A stretch of DNA of 64,000 nucleotides from Lactobacillus sp. (GTDB lineage Bacteria; Bacillota; Bacilli; Lactobacillales; Lactobacillaceae). This document shows, one piece after another, positions 14,222 to 24,444 of the stretch. The stretch is taken from contig JAKVKU010000004.1 in assembly GCA_022484695.1 (NCBI GenBank), forward strand, positions 124,001 to 188,000, given 5' to 3'. A model generated the notes under the pieces. It made no database searches, was not told the DNA's origin, and saw only the letters and a list, made by a program, of their open reading frames with translations. A program made the position numbers and the translations under genes. Numbering within the stretch: the stretch's first letter is position 1; the number at the start of each line of letters is the position of its first letter.

Positions 14222-15562
14222 TTAACGAACAAGCGCAGGTTTCTTATGGTCATATTGCCAATTAGGAATTAAATATTGCATGGCCATAGCATCATCACGA
14301 TCATGATTTTTCAAGCTCAAGTATTGCTGATGTGCTTTTTCAAGCTTGTCATGGTTTAATGTAATACCCAACCCTGGACGTTTGGGAATATTAATAAACC
14401 CATCTCTAATCTGCAGTGCATCATCACATAATTGTTGGCCATCTTGCCAGATGAAGTGGGTATCAATTGGTGTGATATTTCCTGGGGCAGCCGCACTAAC
14501 CTGGGCATAAAGTGACAGGGTTATATCAAAATGATTATTCGAATGGGAACCCCAAGTTAAGCCCCAGTCATTTAAAATGCTCGCAACACGTAGGCTACCT
14601 TCTATACTCCAAAAATGAGGATCAGCCAAAATGATATCTACTGATTTCATTAACAAAGCTGGATAAACTTGCTGAAAATCTGTCGCAATCATATTGGTGG
14701 CTACCGGCTTGTTAGTTGCATTTTTATAGAAACTCATGATTTCCCGACCAGAGAAGCCGTTCTCAGGGCCGCAAGGATCTTCCGCATAGGTAAGCGCATC
14801 CCCGTATTCCTTGGTCAAGGCAATTGCTTCTTTAAGTGACCAAGCACCGTTAGGGTCTAAATTAATTCTAGCTTCAGGAAATGCTTCATGTAAGGCCACA
14901 ACGGTCTTCATCTCTTCTTCACCGGGCAAAACCCCACCCTTAAGCTTAAAACAACGGAAACCATAGCGTTCTTGAGCAGCTTTAGCCTGAGCTACAATTC
15001 CTTCAGTTGTCAACGTTTCATTGCGTCTAACCTTACCCCAGTTATCGGAATCATCGTCGTCATGGATATATGGCAAATCTGTCTTATTTCGATCGGCTAT
15101 ATAAAATAGATAACCTAGCATTTCAACTTTATTTCGCTGACGGCCAGAGCCGATAATGTCACACATTGGTAAATTTAAAAACTTACCATATAGATCCAAT
15201 AGCGCACATTCCAAGGCAGCTTCAGCATGAACTACGAATTTCAAGTTACTCAAATCTAATTCTTGCAAGCCTTGACCACTATCATTCTCAGCACGCCAAC
15301 CATTTTTACGAACATCATTTAAGATACCTCGATATTCGGAAATAGGGCGACCAATGATGATTGATTCATAGCTGGTCAACATTTTGGCAATATCGTCGCC
15401 GCCATGAATTTCACCAATACCTTCATTTCCAGAATCATCAGTCACAATAATAATGTTTCTGGTAAATAATGGGGCATGGGCACCACTCAGCGTCAAAAGC
15501 ATACTATCGAATCCCGCTACAGGAACAACTTTTAAAGCAGTTATTTTTGGTATAACGACCAT
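14222..15562 (-). CDS. Glucarate dehydratase-like enolase superfamily protein, paralogue 1 (last gene of the aldarate operon)
   Basis: 446 aa; AAGGTGG RBS. Mandelate racemase/glucarate dehydratase subgroup of the enolase superfamily. The residues expected for GudD are present: K-x-K in 'FKLKGGVLPG', metal ligands in 'NLDPNGAW', 'YAEDPCGPE' and 'VATNMIATD', and the catalytic His-Asp pair in 'WGSHSNNHFD' and 'LADPHFWS'. It should dehydrate D-glucarate or L-idarate to 5-dehydro-4-deoxyglucarate. It is a diverged second copy of the enzyme at 19222; the segment before the barrel (residues about 75-115) differs from typical GudD, so it could have another aldarate as substrate, as with E. coli GudX. 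Confidence 0.85.
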   Translation of the reverse strand: MVVIPKITALKVVPVAGFDSMLLTLSGAHAPLFTRNIIIVTDDSGNEGIGEIHGGDDIAKMLTSYESIIIGRPISEYRGILNDVRKNGWRAENDSGQGLQELDLSNLKFVVHAEAALECALLDLYGKFLNLPMCDIIGSGRQRNKVEMLGYLFYIADRNKTDLPYIHDDDDSDNWGKVRRNETLTTEGIVAQAKAAQERYGFRCFKLKGGVLPGEEEMKTVVALHEAFPEARINLDPNGAWSLKEAIALTKEYGDALTYAEDPCGPENGFSGREIMSFYKNATNKPVATNMIATDFQQVYPALLMKSVDIILADPHFWSIEGSLRVASILNDWGLTWGSHSNNHFDITLSLYAQVSAAAPGNITPIDTHFIWQDGQQLCDDALQIRDGFINIPKRPGLGITLNHDKLEKAHQQYLSLKNHDRDDAMAMQYLIPNWQYDHKKPALVR

Positions 15563-15610
15563 TTAAAATCCACCTTTCCACTAAGGGATCATGAAGTTAT
15601 CAAGCTAATT

Positions 15611-17119
15611 TTACGTAATAGGTGCCGGATTGAAAATACATATGTCATTAAACAGCCCTAACTTCTCAGCTGTAGGTTGTACCCCGCTGGCAACAGCGAT
15701 GATTTCATCAAATATTTCTTGACCCACATCAGCGACACTCTTTTCACCAGTCGCAATAGAACCAGCATTGATGTCAATTAAATCCTGCCAGAATTCTTTC
15801 AAATCCGTTCTTGAACAAACCTTGATGACCGGGGCCGCTGCAAGATTATATGGTGTCCCACGGCCAGTCATAAATACTTCAACCCCCATACCAGAAGCCA
15901 ACTGCATGGTACCACAAACAAAATCACTGGCTGGTGTGGCGTTGAAAATCAAACCATGTCGACTAGGAATTTCTCCGGCGCTAACAACCTGGGCAATTGG
16001 TGCTGCACCTGACTTAGCGATTGAACCCATTGATTTTTCCACAATGGTTGATAACCCACCAGCACGGTTGCCTGGTGTTGGGTTAGCTGAACGATCTACG
16101 CCGCCTTCTTTAAGATAATTGTCATACCAAGACATTTCCTTAGCAAGCTTGTCACAATTTGGTTTGTCCAATACACGATGTGCAATAAATGGCACGCCAT
16201 CACGAACCTCAGTTACCTCAGAAAACATGACTGTTGCACCGGCATTCACTAGCATATCTGAAGCATACCCTGCCGCGGGATTAGCCGTCACACCAGAAAA
16301 GGCATCACTGCCACCACACTGCATACCAACTGATAATTTAGAAAGCGGTAATTCAACACGTTGGCGCTGATTTAATATCTTTAGTTTCTTTTCGGCCATT
16401 GTTTTAATAGCTTTTAAAATATTTTCAAAACCATGATGATCCTGTAACAGAATAAAGTTATCATCATTGATATCATCTGGGTCCATGACTTTATCAGGTG
16501 TTAATTTTTCACACCCTAACCCGACAACCATTAATTGACCACCAAAGTTAGGATTTTTCATAATATTTTTGACAGCACGAATTGGAATCTTAGCCTCTGG
16601 AGCATCTATAGCAACACCACAACCATAAGCATGACTGATAACAACAATATCATCAACGTTAGGATACTTAGGCAGTAATTCTGTCTTCATTTGTTGAACA
16701 GCTACATTCAATATTCCTACAACACATTGCACCGTTGTCTGAATACCTAGGATATTCCTTGTACCCGCATATTCTGAATCTGGATTATCATAGCCCATAA
16801 AAGTTCTGACGCTTGGTTCTGGTAATTTCTCATGAATATCAATGCCATACTCTAGCTCATTTAGATCAGGCGATGCCGGTAAATTCAATGAATCTTCATT
16901 GATCCAATCGCCAGCTAAGATGTCCTCCTTGGCATAACCTAAAACCACGCCATATCTAATCACAGATTCTCCTTTTGGAATTGGGATCAAGGCAATTTTA
17001 TGTGCCTGAGGAATATCATGATTTGCCGTTATGCCGCCTTCAATTGCTGTGCCTGCCTTAATATCATGTAAGGCAATCGCAACATTATCTCTATCCCGCA
17101 TTTTAACAACATGCTTCAT
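15611..17119 (-). CDS. garD: Galactarate dehydratase (GarD/UxaA family)
   Basis: 502 aa. N-terminal SAF domain (residues about 1-100, 'DRDNVAIALHDIKAGTAI') followed by the UxaA/GarD core with metal-binding regions 'VVISHAYGCGVAID' and 'SVGMQCGGSDAFSGVTANPAAG' and the C-terminal 'STGRGTPYNLA'-like 'FMTGRGTPYNLAAAPVIKVCSR'-type loop (MTGRGTPYN visible). It dehydrates galactarate to 5-dehydro-4-deoxyglucarate, feeding the same route as GudD. Length agrees with GarD (about 520 aa). In the minus-strand operon 21674-14222, between glycerate kinase and the GudD paralogue. Altronate dehydratase is the alternative, but the context favours galactarate. Confidence 0.88.
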   Translation of the reverse strand: MKHVVKMRDRDNVAIALHDIKAGTAIEGGITANHDIPQAHKIALIPIPKGESVIRYGVVLGYAKEDILAGDWINEDSLNLPASPDLNELEYGIDIHEKLPEPSVRTFMGYDNPDSEYAGTRNILGIQTTVQCVVGILNVAVQQMKTELLPKYPNVDDIVVISHAYGCGVAIDAPEAKIPIRAVKNIMKNPNFGGQLMVVGLGCEKLTPDKVMDPDDINDDNFILLQDHHGFENILKAIKTMAEKKLKILNQRQRVELPLSKLSVGMQCGGSDAFSGVTANPAAGYASDMLVNAGATVMFSEVTEVRDGVPFIAHRVLDKPNCDKLAKEMSWYDNYLKEGGVDRSANPTPGNRAGGLSTIVEKSMGSIAKSGAAPIAQVVSAGEIPSRHGLIFNATPASDFVCGTMQLASGMGVEVFMTGRGTPYNLAAAPVIKVCSRTDLKEFWQDLIDINAGSIATGEKSVADVGQEIFDEIIAVASGVQPTAEKLGLFNDICIFNPAPIT

Positions 17120-17137
17120 TATTTGTTCGCATCCTTC

Positions 17138-18271
17138 TTATACTAACTGGCCAAGCTTGATGGCTTTCATAACAGTCATACCAGCTTGTTCGACGAGTTG
17201 AGGTGCTCTTTTGACAGCTGTTTGAACAGTCATGGGACTATTTGTTGTTGCAAGAATCAGATCAATTCCTTGTTCATACACACCACTAATATCAGAACCA
17301 ATACTACCCACAACAGCAACCACTGGTAAATGATGCCTTTTAGCCAAGTGCGCAACACCAATTGGTACTTTTCCGCCAAGGGATTGCCCATCAATTTGTC
17401 CTTCTCCGGTGATTACCAAAGACGCATTAGCCATCTTACGGTCTAGTTCAACTAAATTAATAATTTCTTCAATCCCTGATTTTATTTGTCCGTGACAAAA
17501 TGTCAAAATTCCAAACCCTAAACCGCCAGCAGCGCCGGCTCCAGGCGTATTCATAAAATCTAATCCAGCTTGTCTTTTTACGATACTCGCTAGATTGCCT
17601 AAGGTCTGATCCAAACTCGCAATTTGTTCAGCGGTGGCACCTTTTTGTGGTCCAAATATTGCAGTGGCACCATTTGGACCGGTCAATGGATTGTTGACAT
17701 CTGAAAGGCCAATGAAATCGGTCTTGGGGATGCGTGAATCCATTTGTGAAAAGTCCACACGAGCTAGTTCTTTTAAGCATTGCACACCATGTCCTAATTC
17801 TTGGCCTGCTTGATCAAAAAACTTCGCCCCGAGCGCTTGGGCCATACCAACACCACCGTCATTGGTTGCACTACCACCAAGACCAATATAAATTGTCTCA
17901 GCACCATAATCTAATGCTGTCTCAATTAGTTGACCCACCCCATACGTTGTAGCTAATCCAATATCAAGTCCGGAATTGATCAACGTTAAACCTGCCGCTT
18001 CTGCCATTTCAATAATCGCAGTTTTATCATTAATTAATCCCCATGTTGCGTTAACCGGCTCGCCCAATGGACCTGCCACTTTAGTCGACATCAATTTTCC
18101 CGATACTGCTTGGATGACACATCGAACTGTTCCTTCGCCACCATCAGCGATGGGAACTTTTTGAATATTCACTGTATGATCAGCGGTTAAAATTCCTTTT
18201 TCAATGTAATCAGCAATTTCAATAGAAGTGGCACTCCCCTTAAATGAGTCGGAGGCAATTAAAATATTCAT
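17138..18271 (-). CDS. garK: Glycerate 2-kinase
   Basis: 377 aa. Start at ATG 18271, 8 nt after GGAGGT; an upstream in-frame ATG (18286) contains the RBS. GarK/GlxK family: 'ILIASDSFKGSATSIEIA' at the N-terminus, 'VPIADGGEGTVRCV', 'IGLGGSATNDGGVGMAQALGA', and 'TGEGQIDGQSLGGKVPIGVA'. It phosphorylates D-glycerate made from tartronate semialdehyde, leading into glycolysis. Last common step of glucarate and galactarate breakdown in this operon. Confidence 0.94.
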   Translation of the reverse strand: MNILIASDSFKGSATSIEIADYIEKGILTADHTVNIQKVPIADGGEGTVRCVIQAVSGKLMSTKVAGPLGEPVNATWGLINDKTAIIEMAEAAGLTLINSGLDIGLATTYGVGQLIETALDYGAETIYIGLGGSATNDGGVGMAQALGAKFFDQAGQELGHGVQCLKELARVDFSQMDSRIPKTDFIGLSDVNNPLTGPNGATAIFGPQKGATAEQIASLDQTLGNLASIVKRQAGLDFMNTPGAGAAGGLGFGILTFCHGQIKSGIEEIINLVELDRKMANASLVITGEGQIDGQSLGGKVPIGVAHLAKRHHLPVVAVVGSIGSDISGVYEQGIDLILATTNSPMTVQTAVKRAPQLVEQAGMTVMKAIKLGQLV

Positions 18272-18296
18272 ATTTTCTACCTCCAATGGGAGCAGT

Positions 18297-19196
18297 TTAT
18301 TCGTGCTCTTGTAATTTTTGAAGCTGTTCTTTCATGTCTTCATAGACTTTTCCTTCGGAAGGCAGATTAGGTAAAACTGGTTTACCTACATCTAAGCCTA
18401 AAATGCGACACATATCTTTGGTAGCAACTGGGAAACTAGCCTCATTTTGTACCAATCTAGCTGGATTAAGTTTGAACTGTGCAGCTCTTGAGCCACGATA
18501 GTCACCATTTTCAAATTTATCATAAATTGACACAATTAAAGGTGCCAGTGCATTTGCAGTTGAACAAACACTACCATAAGTTCCTAAGCATAAGCCTAAA
18601 TAAATCAAAGTATCTTTACCGGTGAATGTTCTAAAATCAATATCTTCTGTTAAGCGAATAATCTCACTGAGCAGTGTCATATCACCGCTAGAATCTTTCA
18701 TACCAATAACGTTTGGAATTTCATGGGCCATTTTACTGATCAACTCAGCTGATAGGCGATAACCGACCCGAGGATTGTGATATACAAAAACTGGAGTATC
18801 AGGTACACTATCGGCAATTGTCTTATAATGTAAAAATAGTTCTTCATCAGTTGGTTTTAAAAACATTGGCTGTAGAATTGAAATCACATCCGCACCTGCT
18901 TTAGCAGCGCGTTGAGCCAATCTAACCCCACGTCGGGTACGAATAGGACCCATCCCGAAGAAAATTGGTACCCGATGCTGATTTTGATCCAAGATAACTT
19001 CTAAACCATGAATTAGTTCATCATCATCAAACATATAAAACTCAGAATTACTGCCAAAGGCTAAAATGCCATGAACACCACCGGCAATCACATGGTCGAC
19101 TTGCTTGCGTAAACGACCATCATCAATATCCTCAGTTGTATCATTTACTGGTGTAACAAGTGGCACTATAATACCTTTAATTTTATTGACATCCAT
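18297..19196 (-). CDS. DapA family aldolase/dehydratase acting on 5-dehydro-4-deoxyglucarate (inferred)
   Basis: 299 aa. Start at ATG 19196 after AAGGAG; the frame is open further upstream, into the preceding gene. TIM-barrel of the DapA/NAL superfamily: phosphate-like loop 'FGSNSEFYMF', catalytic Tyr in 'VFVYHNPRVGYR', Schiff-base Lys in 'VIGMKDSSGD'. In E. coli the aldarate intermediate is split by GarL, a class II HpcH-type aldolase; no such gene is present here. The neighbouring GarR and GarK need tartronate semialdehyde, so an aldolase giving pyruvate plus tartronate semialdehyde is the inferred activity. DapA-family 5-dehydro-4-deoxyglucarate dehydratase (giving 2-oxoglutarate semialdehyde) is the alternative. 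Confidence 0.8.
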   Translation of the reverse strand: MDVNKIKGIIVPLVTPVNDTTEDIDDGRLRKQVDHVIAGGVHGILAFGSNSEFYMFDDDELIHGLEVILDQNQHRVPIFFGMGPIRTRRGVRLAQRAAKAGADVISILQPMFLKPTDEELFLHYKTIADSVPDTPVFVYHNPRVGYRLSAELISKMAHEIPNVIGMKDSSGDMTLLSEIIRLTEDIDFRTFTGKDTLIYLGLCLGTYGSVCSTANALAPLIVSIYDKFENGDYRGSRAAQFKLNPARLVQNEASFPVATKDMCRILGLDVGKPVLPNLPSEGKVYEDMKEQLQKLQEHE

Positions 19197-19221
19197 TATA
19201 ATTGTCTCCTTCATGAAATAA

Positions 19222-20550
19222 TTAACGTACAAATGCAGGTTTCTTAGGATCAAAAGTCCAACCTGGAATCAAATATTGCATTGTCTTGGCATCATCACGG
19301 GCGCCTAATTGATGTTCAACATAAAGTTCATTGGCTTTTTTTATGGCGGCCATATCTAGTTCAATCCCTAACCCTTCGTTTGTCTCAGGAACAGATAATT
19401 GACCATCCTTAATTTGATAAGGATTTTTAGTTAAATATTGACCATCTTGCCAGATCCAATGAGTATCAATGGCATAAATATCACCAGGCGCTGCCGCTGC
19501 TGTATTGGCAGCCATAGCCAGCGAAATATCGAAATGGTTATTTGAATGAATGCCCCAGTTTAATCCGAATTCGTGACAAATTTGAGCAACACGTACGGAT
19601 CCTTCCATGGTCCAGAAATGTGGGTCAGCTAATGGAATTGATACACTGTTTAATGTAATTGCATGACGCATTTGCCGCCAGTCAGTATCCACCATGTTTG
19701 TAGCTGTAGGTAAGAAAGTAGCTTTTTGAAATTCAGCTAAAATCTCACGGCCTGAAAAACCATCTTCAGCACCACATGGATCTTCAGCATACGTTAGAAT
19801 TCCCTTCAATTCTTTAGCATATTGTAAGGCTTGTTTCAAAGACCAAGCACCATTGGGATCTAGATCAAGCTTTGCATCTGGAAAAGCTTGATGCAACGCC
19901 TTGATAGCAGCAACCTCCGCTTCACCATCGAAAACGCCACCTTTAAGCTTAAATGTTTTGAATCCATAGCGGTCATAGGCTGCCTGTGCTTGTTTAACGA
20001 TTGCTTCCGGCGTTAAGGCAGGTTGCCGTCTAACTTGACCCCAAGCATCACTGTTGTCATCATCATGGATATATGGCAAGTCAGTCTTATCCTTATCCCC
20101 CACGTAAAACAGATAACCCAAAACATCAACTTTTTCACGTTGTTGACCATCGCCCAGTAATGCAGCGACTGGCACATGTAGATACTTCCCTAATAAATCT
20201 AGAAAAGCGGTTTCAATGGCAGTAACGGCATGAATCGTAATACGTTGATCAAAGGTCTGATTTCCGCGACCACCAGCATCTAAATTTTCAAATTTCGATT
20301 TAACAGATTGTAAAACTTTTTTATAGTTACCCAAGGGTTGGCCAATAATTAGAGATTTTGCATCTTCTAAAACTTTTGTGATTTTCTCGCCACCAGGTAC
20401 TTCGCCAGCACCAACAGTACCCTGATCAGTTGTTAAAATTAAAATATTTCTCGTAAAGAACGGGCCATGTGCCCCGCTCAAATTTAATAACATGCTGTCA
20501 TACCCTGCAACTGGGTATACTTCAACCTTTTCAATTTTAGGTGTTGCCAT
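19222..20550 (-). CDS. gudD: Glucarate dehydratase
   Basis: 442 aa. Start at ATG 20550 after GAAGGAG. Closest of the two copies to canonical GudD: '[18 protein letters not shown]', '[19 protein letters not shown]', '[11 protein letters not shown]' (K-x-K), '[13 protein letters not shown]', '[16 protein letters not shown]', '[14 protein letters not shown]', '[17 protein letters not shown]', '[12 protein letters not shown]', and the C-terminal '[13 protein letters not shown]'. It removes water from D-glucarate/L-idarate. Upstream of the DapA-like gene (25 bp) and downstream of garR. Confidence 0.95.
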   Translation of the reverse strand: MATPKIEKVEVYPVAGYDSMLLNLSGAHGPFFTRNILILTTDQGTVGAGEVPGGEKITKVLEDAKSLIIGQPLGNYKKVLQSVKSKFENLDAGGRGNQTFDQRITIHAVTAIETAFLDLLGKYLHVPVAALLGDGQQREKVDVLGYLFYVGDKDKTDLPYIHDDDNSDAWGQVRRQPALTPEAIVKQAQAAYDRYGFKTFKLKGGVFDGEAEVAAIKALHQAFPDAKLDLDPNGAWSLKQALQYAKELKGILTYAEDPCGAEDGFSGREILAEFQKATFLPTATNMVDTDWRQMRHAITLNSVSIPLADPHFWTMEGSVRVAQICHEFGLNWGIHSNNHFDISLAMAANTAAAAPGDIYAIDTHWIWQDGQYLTKNPYQIKDGQLSVPETNEGLGIELDMAAIKKANELYVEHQLGARDDAKTMQYLIPGWTFDPKKPAFVR

Positions 20551-20639
20551 GTTGTTCACTCCTTCACGAAAGTTATGTAAGTAAAAGGCTGACAAAACGA
20601 GTAGGTGCCAGTCTTTTATAATTATCCAGTATGCTAACT

Positions 20640-21527
20640 TTATTTCTTATGAATTTCTAGATTATTAATTTTTTCATAGAATTTTGCAATTGCTGCATGG
20701 TCACTGCTGCCATCCCCATCAAGTTGAACAGCTTGTAAGATTTCCATGACTTCGGCGGTTAATGGCAAAGAAACATGCATAGCGTGAGACGTATCTAAGG
20801 CATTTTGCAAATCTTTAATGTGTAAGTTAACTCTGAAGCCAGGTTTAAAGTTACGATTGATAATCATGGGAACTTTGGCATCCATTACTGTACTACCAGC
20901 CAAGCCAGTATGAATGGCATCAAATACGAGTTGTGGATCTAACCCAGCTTTTTCAGCTAAGGTAAAGCCCTCGCTAACAGCTGCAATGTTCAAGGCAACA
21001 ATGATTTGATTGGTTAATTTAGTGGTATTACCAGCACCAACAGCACCAACATAAGTCACACTGCCACCCATGACGCCAAGAATATCTTTAAACTTATCGA
21101 ATAAATCTTTATCACCGCCAACCATAATGGCAATTGAGCCATCAATAGCTTTAGGTTCACCACCGGAAACAGGTGCATCTAAGAAACCAACTTTTAACTC
21201 TGCCAACCGTTTGGCAAAATCCTGGCTTGCTAATGGATTGATTGAACTCATATCAATTACGGTCTCACCGGCACTTAAGCCTTCAGCAATGCCACCCTTG
21301 TCAAACAGTGCGGCTTCTACATTGGGAGAATTGGGAACCATCGTGAAGACGACTTCGTTGCCTTCAGCAACTTCTTTGCCACCTTTTGCAGCTTTTGCAC
21401 CAAGGGCAACTAATTCATCGATAGAATCTTGATGAAAATCAAATACTGTAACATCGTGACCAGCTTTAACTAAATTCTTTGCCATTGGCTTGCCCATAAT
21501 ACCTAATCCTAAAAATCCAATCTTCAT
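20640..21527 (-). CDS. garR: 2-hydroxy-3-oxopropionate (tartronate semialdehyde) reductase
   Basis: 295 aa. Start at ATG 21527 after AAGGAG. Beta-hydroxyacid dehydrogenase family: N-terminal Rossmann '[17 protein letters not shown]', substrate-binding '[15 protein letters not shown]', catalytic Lys in '[14 protein letters not shown]'. Reduces tartronate semialdehyde to D-glycerate with NAD(P)H. Second gene of the operon after the transporter. Length equals E. coli GarR. Confidence 0.94.
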   Translation of the reverse strand: MKIGFLGLGIMGKPMAKNLVKAGHDVTVFDFHQDSIDELVALGAKAAKGGKEVAEGNEVVFTMVPNSPNVEAALFDKGGIAEGLSAGETVIDMSSINPLASQDFAKRLAELKVGFLDAPVSGGEPKAIDGSIAIMVGGDKDLFDKFKDILGVMGGSVTYVGAVGAGNTTKLTNQIIVALNIAAVSEGFTLAEKAGLDPQLVFDAIHTGLAGSTVMDAKVPMIINRNFKPGFRVNLHIKDLQNALDTSHAMHVSLPLTAEVMEILQAVQLDGDGSSDHAAIAKFYEKINNLEIHKK

Positions 21528-21673
21528 TATAATTATCTCCTTCATTATTTACATAAGAATCAATTCACAAGTTCATCATAGATGAAAGCGGATTAAAAAT
21601 ACATTATCAAAAGAACGATTAATCAAGAAACTTTTTGTGCAAATGAACAATTAAAAATCAATCAATTCTTGGT

Positions 21674-23002
21674 CTATCTAAAAATACCCATTGCTAAGCC
21701 AATGATCGTCCAGACTATACTCAGAATCCAAATTGGCGTGAATGAAAACTTAACATACTTCTGCAGATTCACCGCACCCTCGGTTAGATCCGTTCCGATG
21801 TAGATTTGTGGTTGTGCAATAGGTGTTAACATAGCCCCCATGTTCATGAATAATGTCAAAATGACAACATCCATCGGAATACCATAAGCTTTCATCAAAG
21901 TCCCAATAATTGGCATCAGTACAAAGTACCAAGTATCGTTGGTAAACAAGAACATTAATGGTGTACTGAAAACGGCAACAATAATATAAACAAATGGGCC
22001 AAAAGACTTTGGAATAATCATCAATAACGTGTCAACCATAGCCTTCATCATGCCACTATATTGCATGACACCAACAACAACACCGGAAAGTAAAATGGCT
22101 GGCATAACCGGGAATAAGGAACTGGCGTACTTCTTAAGCAACTTATTTTGAAGTTTAAGATCTTTGTAATTCACACTTAGCGCAATCACTAGTCCAAACG
22201 CAAACGTGAAATATGATGGAATTGCCGGCATGAAGCACAACACACTAATAACCAATAGTGTCAGTACAACGTTAATCCAGAATAACTTTGGCCGGCCTAA
22301 CTCAGGATCATCACAAATGTCATTAACGTCAATTTTTTCGGATTTATGCTTAACACCATCACCATCAGCGGCATTAATTCGACGAGATTCACGATAGCCA
22401 ATAAATGCAGCCAAGGCCAAAATCAGAATCGTAAATACGATTTGTGCTGGTAACAATTTTTTAAACAGATACATTGGGCCATTAGGGATATTTGGAATCA
22501 ATGAGGCGCTTCTTAACATCCGCGCGCTCCAAGGAACATCATAAGTATTAATAATCCCCAAAGTTGTTAGGAAAACCAAGATAACAGGATTCATCTTCAT
22601 TTTCTTGTAAAATGGCAGTAGCAAAGGTACGGTGATCAAGAATACGGATGTAATGCTGACATCCAAGCCAGTAATCATAGCGACAATAACAGTCAAAACT
22701 GCTAAAACTGACGGATTAATATTAATGTGTTTCAAAATCCGTCTGACAATGCCATTGAATAGTCCAGCATCTGCCATTAGCATAAAATACGGTAGTGAGA
22801 ACAACATAATCAACGAAACGGGTGTGGTCATTGCTAAGCCCTTAGTAAGGTAAGTCCCAATTTGCTTAACAGAAGAACCAATCAAAATTGCAGCAATGAC
22901 TGGGACAACTGAGAAACAAAAAATAGTACTCACCTTTTGTTTCAATAACAGGACAACAATGACGATCATCATTACAAATCCAACAATAGCAAGATAACTC
23001 AT
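21674..23002 (-). CDS. CitMHS-like carboxylate transporter, probable glucarate/galactarate permease
   Basis: 442 aa. Start at ATG 23002 after AAAGGTGG. About 11-12 membrane segments; sequence type is the CitMHS/CitM group within the ion transporter superfamily, with the re-entrant region 'MITGLDVSITSVFLITVPLLLP' (first half) and 'FLFTNDTWYFVLMPII' (second half). First gene of the aldarate operon and divergent from cdaR, so it probably brings in glucarate and galactarate. Most known aldarate operons use a GudP-type MFS carrier; this is a different family. Confidence 0.82.
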   Translation of the reverse strand: MSYLAIVGFVMMIVIVVLLLKQKVSTIFCFSVVPVIAAILIGSSVKQIGTYLTKGLAMTTPVSLIMLFSLPYFMLMADAGLFNGIVRRILKHININPSVLAVLTVIVAMITGLDVSITSVFLITVPLLLPFYKKMKMNPVILVFLTTLGIINTYDVPWSARMLRSASLIPNIPNGPMYLFKKLLPAQIVFTILILALAAFIGYRESRRINAADGDGVKHKSEKIDVNDICDDPELGRPKLFWINVVLTLLVISVLCFMPAIPSYFTFAFGLVIALSVNYKDLKLQNKLLKKYASSLFPVMPAILLSGVVVGVMQYSGMMKAMVDTLLMIIPKSFGPFVYIIVAVFSTPLMFLFTNDTWYFVLMPIIGTLMKAYGIPMDVVILTLFMNMGAMLTPIAQPQIYIGTDLTEGAVNLQKYVKFSFTPIWILSIVWTIIGLAMGIFR

Positions 23003-23304
23003 GTTAACGTCCACCTTTATTAAAGTGATTTTTTGAGCATATTTACTTGTAATAACCAAGCTAGCTTTTACATTTATTAGTGTATATTAAAATAAAGCGC
23101 ATACATATATGCATATGACCAAAAAAATGTTGCTTTATTTCGTTGATTTGTCAAATTAGTGGTTTATAGGCTGTTCTATCAGTGTTAATATTGTGACTAT
23201 AATAACAAAAAATATTTGTATAAGTCATTTGCACTAAGCTCGAAAAATGACCAACATTGTCACCACATAAATCGCTTAAATAATCCCTTAAGGAGATCTA
23301 AAGT
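23003..23304. promoter_or_regulatory. Divergent control region between aldarate operon and cdaR
   Basis: 302 bp, AT-rich, no ORF. It contains GCATA-CATA-TATGC (23099-23112), a perfect inverted repeat, overlapped by ATGCAT. A TGACT...AGTCA inverted repeat with a wide spacer lies near 23193-23229. Either could be a CdaR operator; no comparison with other copies is possible here. The cdaR RBS is AAGGAG. Confidence 0.5.
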
Positions 23305-24357
23305 ATGGAACTAGAACCCCAATTAGCTCAATCAATTGTTGATAAAATGATGAACCAACTACCATTTAACGTCAATATGATGAATAAACATGGTGTTATC
23401 ATTGCCAGTGGTGACCCCTCTCGAATTAATTCCCTGCACGTTGGCGCCCAAGAGGCCATCAAACAACGTAAAACCCTGACCATGGCTAGCTCCTATGGTG
23501 AACATGGGCAGCCGGGGGTAAACATGCCTGTATTCTTTGGAAAATCAATTATTGGCGTCATTGGCATTACTGGTGACCCAAAAACAGTTCTGCCCTTTGC
23601 ATCCCTACTAAGAACAGCTACTGAATTACTTCTGGCGCAAAATAGAACTAACGAAATCGAAAAAGAGAATGAAAACCATTTAAATCGCTTTTTATATCAA
23701 TGGTCTCAGATTAAAGATGATATTAGCCAGCACACTGCATTAATGTTAGACGCGAAGGAATTGCACATTGACCTCACAAAAAAGCGGGTTGCTATTGCTA
23801 TTGATGCCAAGAAATGTCCTGCGTTAACCACTGAAGTCGATGATTACAACTTTTCATTAGCAGCCCATAAAATCATTATTCTAACCACGCATCGCTCGAC
23901 AGTCGATCGCTGTATCAAGTTGTGTAAGCGTCGCCATCTACACATGGGTGTTGGTCGTGAAACAACTAGTATTGGCATTTCAATTAATGAAGCCCTAAAA
24001 ACTTTGGAAATTGCTGCCATTTTTCAAGCCAAGAACTATTTATATTTTGATCAAGTCGAATTTATGTATGCCCTGTTACAGAGCAATTTACCAGTTCAGC
24101 ATATTGTCGACGAACTTAAAACTTTAAACGAATCCATCAAGGGAAAAGAACTTATCGAAACATTGCTGTGCTTTATTGAAAATAATCAAAATATCAATGA
24201 AACTGCGGCAGCGTTACATGTCCATCGCAACACCCTAAATTATCGACTCAATAAACTTACCGAGCGACTTAATTTGAATCCACATAAATTAATCGATTTG
24301 TTTCAGCTTTATGTGGGTTATCTTTACTTCTCCCAACAGACCATATCCGAAAAATAG
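23305..24357 (+). CDS. cdaR: Sugar diacid utilization regulator CdaR
   Basis: 350 aa; AAGGAGATC RBS. N-terminal sugar diacid recognition domain (residues 1-130: 'LAQSIVDKMMNQLPFNVNMM', 'GVIIASGDPSRI', 'VFFGKSIIGVIGITGDP'), middle linker, and C-terminal PucR-type HTH ('NINETAAALHVHRNTLNYRL' and 'LIDLFQLYVGYLYF'). CdaR activates glucarate/galactarate genes when the diacid is bound. Divergent from the seven-gene aldarate operon, which fits this role. Confidence 0.94.
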   Translation: MELEPQLAQSIVDKMMNQLPFNVNMMNKHGVIIASGDPSRINSLHVGAQEAIKQRKTLTMASSYGEHGQPGVNMPVFFGKSIIGVIGITGDPKTVLPFASLLRTATELLLAQNRTNEIEKENENHLNRFLYQWSQIKDDISQHTALMLDAKELHIDLTKKRVAIAIDAKKCPALTTEVDDYNFSLAAHKIIILTTHRSTVDRCIKLCKRRHLHMGVGRETTSIGISINEALKTLEIAAIFQAKNYLYFDQVEFMYALLQSNLPVQHIVDELKTLNESIKGKELIETLLCFIENNQNINETAAALHVHRNTLNYRLNKLTERLNLNPHKLIDLFQLYVGYLYFSQQTISEK

Positions 24358-24444
24358 CTTAATTTGAAACAGCGTATTATCTGTTTCAAATTAAGCTCAA
24401 ATAATCACTAATCCGTTCAAATAAGCATCCTTTGAACGGATTAG
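24357..24444. terminator. Two tandem hairpins after cdaR
   Basis: First hairpin: 16-bp perfect stem GCTTAATTTGAAACAG (24357-24372) with 24381-24396, loop 8 nt; it starts inside the cdaR stop codon. Second: 14-bp perfect stem CTAATCCGTTCAAA (24408-24421) with 24431-24444, then TTTAAA. Neither has a long T-run, so they could also act as transcript-stabilising structures. Confidence 0.65.

Noticed and set aside
14222-15562. Reading the first enolase-superfamily gene as galactonate or mandelate-type
   Set aside because: The HSNNHFD and DPHFW motifs and operon context fit glucarate dehydratase better.
15768-16118. 116-codon plus-strand frame
   Set aside because: Antisense shadow of garD.
23193-23229. 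TGACT...AGTCA inverted repeat as a definite CdaR operator
   Set aside because: Arms are short and widely spaced, and there is no second copy for comparison; kept only as a possibility.
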